64,000 nucleotides of DNA, taken from Cricetomys ansorgei (Eukaryota > Chordata > Mammalia > Rodentia > Nesomyidae). The notes beneath the pieces were generated by a model. The model saw only the letters and a program-made list of their open reading frames with translations. It was not told where the DNA came from and searched no databases. The stretch is from contig JAMJFZ010004061.1 of assembly GCA_026225945.1 (NCBI GenBank), forward strand, positions 21,315,001 to 21,379,000, given 5' to 3'. Shown here one piece after another: positions 55,866-64,000 of the stretch; position 1 is the first letter of the stretch, and the number at the start of each line of letters is the position of its first letter. A program made the position numbers and the translations under genes.

Positions 55866-56422
55866 TGTCATTTCCAAATTACCAGAAACAATGCCTCTTT
55901 TCAGGGTCCATTTTTCAAAGCTGGTCTCAGTATTAATAATTAGGTGTGGTCTTCTGAAAACATACCAGAGTGTCAGGAAGCCTCTGAAATGGAAATGACC
56001 AAGATGTGTCCATAGAGCCTCAGAAGTCCTGCTTTTAAGAAATAGGCAGAGGGAGATTTGATCCCAGGCAGGAGATGGCCTGGGACCATGGTGGGACCAC
56101 ATAGACAGAGCGTGAAGTGATGCACGCATGGCTGAGGAGCAGTGGTAACCAGCAGTGCTGGAAGAGGCAGGTTCTCCTGCTGACCCCTTGACTTTGGCAC
56201 ATGGTAAGGCTGATTTTATTCTTTTGGCCTCCAGAGCTATGGAAAAACAGAAAACAAAAAAGCAACAACAAGCTTCTGTGTTCAACCCACCAAACCCAGG
56301 AAACAAACACAAGACTGTTTATAGCTTAGAGATGCTGTATCATAATATATCTATTTAGTCCAACATCTGGTACATGTCAAGTGGCATTTCAATATGTGCT
56401 AACTTTATTTCCAAATCATTTT

Positions 56423-56642
56423 GTTATTGTATTTTATGTGTATGGGTGTTTTGCCAGCATGTATATCTGTGCGCCATGTGGATACCTGGTACCCATGGAA
56501 GCTAGAAGAGGTTATCAGATCCTCTGGAATAGGTATCTGTTATAGATAGTTGTGAATCACCATGTGGGTTCTGATATTTGAAGCTGGATCATCAGGAAGA
56601 GCAGCCAGTGTTCTTAACTGCTGATGACACCTCTCCAGGCTC
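56423..56642 (-). mobile_element. B2/B3 SINE
   Basis: 'ttatgtgtatgggtgttttg', 'agctagaagaggttatcaga' and 'cagccagtgttcttaactgc'. Confidence 0.85.
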
Positions 56643-56689
56643 CTGTGTTGACTTAAACAATTTTGAAGAACATTTCTTTTTATCCCCCT

Positions 56690-56775
56690 CCCCCTCTCTG
56701 TGTGTTACTGGGAATTGAACTTAGAGCCTCACCTGCCTGGCCAGCGTTCAGCCACTGAGCTGTGCCTTCAGTGTT
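56690..56775 (-). mobile_element. ID/B4 head
   Basis: 'tactgggaattgaacttaga', 'agcgttcagccactgagctg'. A short B1-like piece may follow to about 56875. Confidence 0.65.
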
Positions 56776-56949
56776 CTTTTTTACTTTTTATTTTGAGACA
56801 GGTTGTTTGTTTGTTTGCTAAGTTGTCCAGAATCTCCCAGATAGTTGGGCTTCCAGGCCTATATCCGCCACTTCCTCCTAGAACACGCTTTCTGAGAACC
56901 TTGATGATGCAAAGCATTGCCAGTGGGTACAGTGACAAGAACAAAACAT

Positions 56950-57415
56950 ATTGAGAAACCCGTGCGGTTATTGCTTGTCGATCTCACCTAAGTTCTGTGA
57001 CTACTTCTCTGATGTCCACTGCGCTGGAGAACGTAGGGCAGAGGGTGACGAGGAATGGGGGTGGGATGATAATGATGGCGACAGCAGTGACACTGATCAC
57101 TGCAGTGCTGCAGATGCCTATGTAACAGGTCCTGCCTGCAGCCGCCATCATGGCGGGGACCAAGTTGACAGGTGTGGTGCTGGAGCAGTAGCTGAGAGCT
57201 CGCATGTGATCCCCAGGCAGAAGCAAGAGAGTGAGTCAGAGCAACACAGGGCCTTTTGAAACCTCAAGCCCACCCAGAGACACACGTCCTCCTACAAGGC
57301 CATGCCTCCTAATCCTTCCCCAATAGTTTTGCTAACTGGGGAGCAAACATTCAAATATATGAACCCGTGGAGGCCATTGCCATTCAAAACACTATACCTT
57401 CTGTCTTCCTAAGCC
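56950..57415 (-). mobile_element. MaLR LTR (ORR1-like)
   Basis: On the minus strand it shows 'ttcatatatttgaatgtttg', 'ctccccagttagcaaaacta', 'ggaaggattaggaggcatgg' and 'ccttgtaggagga', the rodent MaLR start region. 'agtagctgagagctcgcatg' lies at its other side. Confidence 0.7.
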
Positions 57416-57489
57416 CTTGTTAAAATGCCATGTAGTGTAACGGGGATAATCCTGGCTGGCATGGACCAGAGCCTGGCTCCTTCTATTCT

Positions 57490-57860
57490 CTGTAGATGGT
57501 GTGATGGTTAGTGTTGTCAGCTTGATGGAGTGTAGATTCGTCTAGGACGCAGGACTCTGAGTGTGCCTACGGGAAGTTATCTTGATTGTTTTGAGGTGGA
57601 AAGGCCCGCACACGATGGGTGGCACCATTCGCAGTGAACTAACTGTGTTAGTGGAGGAAGAGCTGAGCCTCAGCTTGCATTCATTGCTCTTGGCTTTCTT
57701 GTGATGGAAACAATTTCTTTTGTCTCCAGCTTATTTCTTGAATGTGATCTGACCAGTGGCTTAAGTTCCCTCTGCCTTGATTTCCCTGCCGGGGTGCATG
57801 TACCCTTGGATTATGAGCTAAAATAAAATCTTTTCTCCCTTAAGTTGCTTTTCCAAGGCG
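57490..57860 (+). mobile_element. rodent LTR/DNA-type repeat ('gtgatggttag...' family)
   Basis: Starts 'tgtgatggttagtgttgtca', with 'gttatcttgattgttttgag', 'gatgggtggcaccattcgca' and 'ttatgagctaaaataaaatc'. Name not certain. Confidence 0.6.
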
Positions 57861-57896
57861 TTTTTGTTTGTTTCTTTTGTTCATTTGTTTTGGTTT

Positions 57897-58036
57897 TTTG
57901 ACACAGGATTTCTCTATTGTAACTGACTGTCCTGGAACTCACTCTGTAGATCAGGTTGGCCTTGAACTCACAGCTATCTGCCTGCCTCTTCCTCCTGGGT
58001 GCTGGGACTAAAGGTGTGCGCCACCATTGACTGGCT
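57897..58036 (-). mobile_element. B1 SINE, 'attgtaa' variant
   Basis: Reversed B1: 'gacacaggatttctctattg', 'tgtcctggaactcactctgt', 'ggtgctgggactaaaggtgt'. It shares the 'ttgtaa' variant with 13451 and 14778. Confidence 0.93.
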
Positions 58037-58089
58037 GCTAACAGTATTTTTTAACCACAGCAACAGGAAGAGAAACCAAGCCAAGGTGT

Positions 58090-58262
58090 AAGCTTTGCCA
58101 AGTCCCTTAACCTTTGCACGACTCCGTTTCCTTATCCATATCATAGAGCTAACAGCAGAGGCTGTGCATAGGATGTGCTGAGAATTCAATAACATGATGA
58201 CCTCAAGGAACTTACAGTGCCTGGCATGCTGTGAGGTTGCAATAAATAGCCACTGTTATTTG
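58090..58262 (+). mobile_element. MIR
   Basis: 'tgccaagtcccttaaccttt', 'gcacgactccgtttccttat' and 'cagtgcctggcatgctgtga', then 'aataaatagccactgttatt'. Confidence 0.8.
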
Positions 58263-59087
58263 TATTTTGCAGGGTCAGAAAAACATTGAAGAATGATGTA
58301 AGAGGGAATTCCCCAGAGTTGATTCCCAAATGTAATAAGAAGAGTTGACCTTAAAACCCACTGCCCCAGGGAGGAAACTCACTTCTGCTCTCCAGCCATT
58401 ACCAGTTTGCCCCAACTGTATCTCAAACATGCAATGTAACAGTTGCCTCCTGTGTGGGACCAACTGTGTCATCTTTCTGGGTCTATAGAGTTGGTACCCA
58501 GGATTCTCCTGGTGAGGCCTGAACCTGACTGATAAGGCAGTTGGGGTTGGCTTACCAGTTCCATCTCTATCTCTTCCCTGGGCCCGCAGCCAGGGCCGCC
58601 TGCATAGCCAGGAAGGATGTGCACCTCGTCTTTTGTCTCCAGCTTATTTCTTCTGGCTGCCCTTCTTTGGGAGCCAGGGGAAAAATGAATGGGAGGAAGC
58701 TGTCAGCTGTCCCGCTGGCCTCAGATGGACCCTTGGAGAGCTAAGGGAAACTGGGGACTTGGAAGAAACTGGGGAGTGTTATGGACTGTGAGGACCCCTT
58801 TATCACCAGGCTGTTGACCTTTAGATAGCAATGGCCCAGGGAGTGAGCACTTACCATGAACTTCATGTTTTACATAGATTTGTTTAACTCTGTATATTTA
58901 CCCAAATGGAGTCCTACTGGGCCCTTGATTTTATGACCTATTTTATTTCACTTGGAAATATAACATGGGCATTAACAAAACACTTAATGTTGTTTTGGGG
59001 CTAAAACTATATAAATATTAAAGTTATAGAGTTTTAAAAAATGAGATCATCCTTAATATGTAATTTTGTACTTTAAAATTATTTGTT

Positions 59088-59420
59088 GTGCTGGCTAGTT
59101 TTTTTTTTTTTTTTTTTTTTTTGTCAACTTGTAAAATCTAGAGTCACCCAAGAAGAGGGAACCTTGATTGAGTGATTACTCCCATCTACCTCCTCCTCCT
59201 CCTCCTCTCCTCCTTCTCCTCCTTCTCCTCCTCCTCCTCCTCCTCCTCTTTTTTTTTTTTTTCTTTCAATCCAGGACCTCAGTCCATGGGTGTTCTTCCT
59301 TTCTTAGTTAAACATTCCTGGAAAACTTCTAGGTTTGCCCACAGGTTTATCTTCTCGGTGATTCCAGCTCCTGCCAAGTTGACAATAAAGAATAATCATC
59401 ATGATCCAGATTCAGCAATA
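59088..59420 (+). mobile_element. rodent dispersed repeat with internal T-run and (TCC)n
   Basis: 'gtgctggctag', oligo-T (59099-59122), 'gtcaacttgtaaaatctaga' and 'aagaagagggaaccttgatt'. A (TCC)n tract at 59191-59251 follows, then 'gattccagctcctgccaagt'. Confidence 0.55.
59191..59251. repeat. (TCC)n microsatellite
   Basis: Homopyrimidine run ending in oligo-T. Confidence 0.96.
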
Positions 59421-59834
59421 ATCAAGATGCTTCGGTTAATTTCATCTTCTCCTAGCAGTGGGCATTCAGATTGTGCACCTTTTCTTAAGATTTTATAAGC
59501 AGCGCTGGACTGAGTACACTTGTACTCTTTGGAAGGTGCTTCCGGCACCTTCCAGATAAGAACTGAGTCAATGAAACTTACAAGCAGCACATGTATTTAT
59601 GAAGGCAAATTGCCTTTGGCCCCTCCATACTCGTACATCCTTTTTCACACACTCCCATCCATGGGTATCTTTTGAAACCCAAGCTCTCCTACCTTTATTT
59701 TCAAATAGCTTCATTGATTCATATTGTATGTACTTTACCCATTCAAAGCAGCTAGTTTGATGCTTTTTAATTGGGCAACCACCACCATAATTTAACCATA
59801 GAGACATTTCCTTTATTCCAGGAAGAACCCATTT

Positions 59835-60215
59835 GGCAGTGTTACAGATTGAATTGAGTTGTTATCTGCCCACATCCTTACACTGAAGCCTGAACCCACA
59901 GTTACTCAGAGTAATCTTATTTGGAAATTGAGTCACGGATGTATTGAGTTGAGAAATAAGGTGGGCTCCTCATGTAGGGTGGCTGGATTCCTTGTAGGAA
60001 GGGGAGTCAGGACACAAAAATGTCCCTGGGAAAATGCCTTGCAAGGAACTGAGTTCTGATGTCACAAGCCAAGACTTCAGAAGCCAGGCAATAGGCTGGG
60101 AATGGCTCCTTCCCTCCTGCCTGCAGCCATCAGAGGGAACATGGCCCTGCTAACACCAGACTGTGGTCATAAACTTCTGGTTTTTGAGACACTTAATTTG
60201 CGATGCTTTGCTGAG
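59835..60215 (+). mobile_element. old mammalian dispersed repeat, unnamed
   Basis: Phrases 'ttacactgaagcctgaaccc', 'aatcttatttggaaattgag' and 'cagactgtggtcataaactt' match a common ancient repeat ('gaaatcctaacccc...tatttggagat'). Confidence 0.5.
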
Positions 60216-60412
60216 GCAGTCCTTCCCCCCTTCTTCCTCTCTCATCAGTCTATAATCACGGACCTACTCTTTCTAGATTTGCCTATTCTGAGTGACTCAT
60301 AGGAGATTATTAGGCAATATGCCCTTCTCTTCCTCTCTTCTTCCCCTGATCCTCTTTCCTTCTCTCCCCCTTCCTTTTCCTTTGCCCCCTGTCCTTGCTC
60401 TGTCTATTCCCA

Positions 60413-60542
60413 CCACACAGTTTCTCATGCAACCCAGGCCTGACTCACTATGTAGCCAAAGCTAGCCATGAACTCCAGATCCTCCTCGCCTCCGCCTCCC
60501 AAGGGCTAGCTAGAACTAGAAGGGTATACCATCACATCTGGC
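60413..60542 (-). mobile_element. B1-like SINE
   Basis: 'gactcactatgtagccaaag', 'gaactccagatcctcctcgc' and 'gggtataccatcacatctgg'. Confidence 0.75.
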
Positions 60543-60544
60543 CT

Positions 60545-60720
60545 CTGCGTTCTTTTCTTATTGGGTCTTTCACTTAGGTTAATGTTTCTGATGTTTATAC
60601 ATTGTGCAGTATGCTTTAGTATTTTTAAGATTGCTAATAGTATTCCATCCTATGGATATACCACCTTATAAATGACACATCTATCTACCAGTTGCTAGAT
60701 TTATCCTTTAAGCCTCAGCT
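60545..60720. mobile_element. old L1 fragment
   Basis: 'tttcacttaggttaatgttt', 'aatagtattccatcctatgg' and 'atataccaccttataaatga' are ancient L1 phrases. Confidence 0.6.
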
Positions 60721-61559
60721 AACTTTCTGCTCTAAGATGACCTTGATTTCAGGGTCTATTGATTGGTACCTCTGTATTCAGTCCTACTCTAGGTGCTGTG
60801 TAGGGATGAGAACTGATATTTTTGCCCTCTGAAGGAGAGAAAATAACAAAGCAGAGTTAAATACAGTGCTGAAGAAGCAGGAGGAGAGAGGGCATCTGTG
60901 ATGGGGTCCTAAGAAGCTTCCCCAAAAGGGTACTTGGAGAATGAGGGCTGTTTTGGATGACCTAGGGAGAAGGGATGAATGGGAGAATGAGAAAGGAATT
61001 TGGGCTGAGAAGATACTGTGTAAATATTTGGTCTGGATCAAGGAGATCTCAAATCTTAGTCATCTGTTAGGAATCTAGCATCCCTAAGTAGCCACGTTGT
61101 TTGAACTTATGAGAGTGGTGGGTTAAAGTTTGTTGAAGGGAAGGTTGGTTTCTCCTTCTGCATCTGGGCTTCCAGAGGATGCGAGTGATAGACAGCTCAG
61201 TATTTCATTCTTCTACTTTTGCCTTTGAGTTGGGTTCTTTTACATCAGGCAAAACATATGGCCGGGTAGGCAAGTGGGACTTCTAGAAAGATGCTTCAAG
61301 AATATTTGGCAACTAGGCTCTGCATTGTGTACCTTGAATGGGAAGCATTTTCTTCCGCCTAACTGCACCGAAGAGAAACATGAACTGTGGAGGTGCATGT
61401 GTAAACGGGGAGTACGTGGACTCTAAGGGGCTGAGAGATTTCTAAGATGGAGTCATGAAGATTGGGCAAATATGAACTGAAAGAGAGGGTGGATGGATGC
61501 AAGGACCAACTTGTGATTTTCAGCTTGAGTAATGCGTGGGATAATGGTATCAGTTCCCC

Positions 61560-61690
61560 GAGTTTGTCCTTAGCTTGTGGTGGGACCCTGAATAGGCCAC
61601 AACCTTATTCAGACCTTAGTTTTCTCGTTAGTTGAAGGTAAGGATCACTAGTCACCCCACCTCTGTGGGATGGTGGTGATACCTATTGAG
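61560..61690 (+). mobile_element. MIR fragment
   Basis: 'gtgggaccctgaataggcca', 'cagaccttagttttctcgtt' and 'gtgggatggtggtgatacct'. Confidence 0.6.
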
Positions 61691-61744
61691 GACATCACTG
61701 TAAAACCTCATCCTGTGTCTCCATCACAAACACCGCTCGTCCCC

Positions 61745-62056
61745 GTTTGTTTCTGCCTTATATGATGTGTGTGTATGGTGTCTGTATTCGTGGGAGGAAG
61801 GGTGGGGTTACAGGTGTCCATGCACACTCCAGAGGTTGATATAAGTTGGCTTTCTCCACTGCTCATTCTCTAGCCTTGCTTCTAAAGATAGGGTCTCACC
61901 AAGTTGGGAGCTCACCAGTTGTCTAGACTGTCTGGCCAGCAAGCCCCCAGGATCCCTCTGTCTTCCCCGCCCCCAGCAATGAATGCTGGGGATCTGTACG
62001 ACCCTCATGCTTGCACAGCAAACCCTTTACCCACCGTGCCATCTCCCCAGCCCTTC
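61745..62056 (-). mobile_element. composite SINE (B2/B3-type end)
   Basis: 'aagatagggtctcaccaagt', 'gaatgctggggatctgtacg', 'tcatgcttgcacagcaaacc' and 'accgtgccatctccccagcc'. Confidence 0.75.
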
Positions 62057-62442
62057 TTCTTCTAAAATTCTAAGTGTTTTCATTTCTCAGGAGCAAGGGA
62101 GTGCTTCGCCACTGTCTGTCCAGCAGTAGAGATTTCACTTGGGGGGGGGGTCTCCCTGGGTGTTGTTGCAAACAATTATATCACCAAGTGGGTGGACTCT
62201 GGCTAGGCACTCCTCAGCTTCTTGAGGAAACCGGGTCTTTTTGGGTCTTTATGACATAAGGGCTTAAGGCTCTTTTCCAGTCTCTTCCATGGCTTCCATG
62301 TGCCCCCATGGATTCCTTCCCATCCCCCCAGGTGGTGTGTTTGTAGAAAACTGGCAGGGGCCTCATATTCTCCTCTTGCATCAGCCTCCCTTGAGAGAGG
62401 TCCAGATGGGCCAAGTAGTTATAATGGCTTCATTATATCAAG

Positions 62443-62464
62443 TGTTTTTTTTTTTTTTTTTTTT
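62443..62464. repeat. oligo-T run
   Basis: About 20 T residues. Not linked to a recognisable SINE. Confidence 0.9.
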
Positions 62465-62717
62465 CCTCCCAAAACCTTCTTTTGGAGAAGGGAATTCTGG
62501 GAAAAAGGATTCCTTTGGAGGAAGACTGAATCATGGAGGAAAGGGTGATCTAAGCTTGGAAACTCTTTATTGCTTGACTTAACCAAATCCTAGCTTTAGC
62601 GCTTCCACATGAATGCAAAGGCCAGACTAGATTGTTAGGTGTGCGGGATAGAAATGTGACCGGGAAGAGTGGATCGAGGGACTCTCAGCTCCCAGTGTCT
62701 AGGCCAGCTTGGCCCTC

Positions 62718-62795
62718 AGCACACACACAAACTTGCCAGCACCCACACAATCACACGGAAGCACTCACACACAGGCACACATGCACGCATATGTG
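62718..62795. repeat. CA-rich degenerate repeat
   Basis: Interrupted CAC/ACA units (agcacacacacaaac, cactcacacacaggcaca). Confidence 0.85.
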
Positions 62796-64000
62796 CACTC
62801 TTCCCTCATAATTTTATAGACAGCTTACTAGAGGAAACTGGAAATTGGTTATCGTACCAGTTCTAAGAAGGAAGGTGGGTTGCGGAATGGGGATTGGCCT
62901 TCTGGGGACTTGCTGGTTAAACCTGCCTTCATGTGGCTTGTTAGCTCTTCACCAGTTGCTAAGGTTCCTAACTCAACTGTTTTCAAGTACTCATGGATCA
63001 TGCCCTCTGATCCTTATCCTGGGAGAGGCAAGTCCCCACAGGGCGGGAAATAGTACCTGCCTTTGAGGGCCACATGTCAGCTCCCTAGCATAGGGCCTGG
63101 CACATGACTGGCCTTAGTCAATATTTGTGGGGTGAGTGGGGTTGTGGATATAGGATCTGGGGCTCAGAAGAGGTCCTGGAGTATGGCCAAGCACTTTGAG
63201 TAAGTGCGTGATGAAATCAGGACGTGAGGAGCACAGGCTTTCAACACCCTCTTACTCGGCCTCTAATACACAATAGGAATGCGGTTGAGTGAACCTCCTT
63301 CCTCTGCCCAACTCCTCAGCTACTACCAGTGTTTGCCATACTCTTGTGGATTGAGATGGCTGGCTTTGGCAAGAAATCACAACTGCCATGTGGTGTGGAT
63401 ATGTTGCTTTTACTCTTCTCCATATCCTTTATCTGTAAAAAGGAAAGATTTGAACAGAGAGGGTAAACCATAAAGGTTGTTTTGCCATGGTAGGTCCTTG
63501 ACTTGCATGCTAATTCTATCCCATGCAAAAGTTTGTGGAGAGGCTATGGATGACACACGCTTGGTTTGGACAGGATCAGGGGCGATAGAGCCTTTGAGAG
63601 CTGCTGCTGGGTGGGGCTTCTGATGTGCAAACAGGTGTCCTTTTCCCTGACATTCAGAGGTGAGACCTGCCAGTCCCTGCTTGTGAGCCAGTCATTTGGC
63701 TAAGAACAAGTGCCTTGTCCACTCACAGTGCCCCAGTCAGCAGTGTGGTGAGAGAGGAGCATTTCTCTAAATGCAAATGAGGCCACTGCCGTCTCTAGAC
63801 TGTGGCCCAGCTGCTAGACAGGTTAGGACAATAGTCTCCCGTGGCCCATGAGGGCCTTTCAGGTTTTGATGCTACTCACTTGTGTTCTGAGAAGCTAAGA
63901 AACGCTGAGGAGGTTTGGACGAGAGCCTGAGTGTTTAACCGGAGGCACCCACCTTTGAGTCGTGGTCTTCAGACACCTACTTTTTTTCTTTTTTCTCCGG

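Larger units (their letters stand above)
47705..64000 (+). other. Adam19: Adam19 intron 3, 5' 16.3 kb
   Basis: Starts with a consensus GTAAGT donor and runs off the window. Contains SINEs, MIRs, several LTR-like elements and simple repeats listed separately. Stretches without a named repeat, including 49420-49920, 50510-51800, 52875-53700, 54540-55520, 58270-59085, 60720-61560 and 62060-64000, show no exon or RNA gene that I can support. Confidence 0.85.

Noticed and set aside
55857..56312. 151-residue minus-strand ORF in intron 3
   Set aside because: Starts beside a MaLR-type LTR. No recognised protein family and no transcript evidence.
63975..64000. Polypyrimidine stretch at the window end as the acceptor of Adam19 exon 4
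   Set aside because: The window ends before any AG and coding sequence, so it cannot be tested. Searching 47705-64000 by eye for the expected 'YTETHYT' coding block gave nothing.

Overview
The window is nuclear DNA from a murid or cricetid rodent. This is shown by many B1, B2/B3, B4 and ID SINEs, rodent MaLR-type LTRs, long CA/GA/GGAA microsatellites, GT-AG introns and a CpG-island promoter. As I remember the mouse ADAM19 N-terminus, this protein differs at several residues, and three B1 copies carry a 'ctctgttgtaa' variant where the mouse-type B1 reads 'ctctgtgtag'. I therefore think it is a relative of the laboratory mouse, but I cannot name the species.

Layout, all genes on the + strand: (1) 107-488 is the last coding exon of Sox30, followed by a short 3' UTR with a poly(A) signal at 511. 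(2) About 39 kb of intergenic DNA follows, made of SINEs, old L1 and MIR fragments, LTR fragments, simple repeats, one RPS6 processed pseudogene (about 25250-25845, minus) and a four-copy 90-bp tandem repeat (2653-3011). (3) A CpG island (about 39690-40650) holds the TATA-less Adam19 promoter, an upstream ORF and coding exon 1 (40162-40258). Exon 2 (43985-44070) and exon 3 (47634-47704) follow. Intron 3 runs from 47705 past the window end, and exon 4 was not found. The order Sox30 then Adam19, in the same direction, agrees with the known mammalian arrangement.

SOX30 is a male-germline HMG-box transcription factor. Only its acidic C-terminus is here. ADAM19 (meltrin beta) is a membrane metalloprotease-disintegrin. 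Only its signal peptide and the start of its prodomain are here. The two genes are neighbours but I see nothing that makes them work together.

The most unusual items are: a 90-bp minisatellite that puts a DR1-like nuclear-receptor motif in four regularly spaced copies; two B2 SINEs, each split by a TG...CA insertion that looks like a solo LTR; a G-quadruplex-prone tract at the edge of the Adam19 CpG island; a roughly 85-bp direct duplication in Adam19 intron 3; and a perfect 24-bp AT palindrome inside an LTR-like block. I found no evidence of a new protein-coding system. Repeat family names come from memory of consensus sequences, and boundaries are approximate to about 10-20 bases unless stated.
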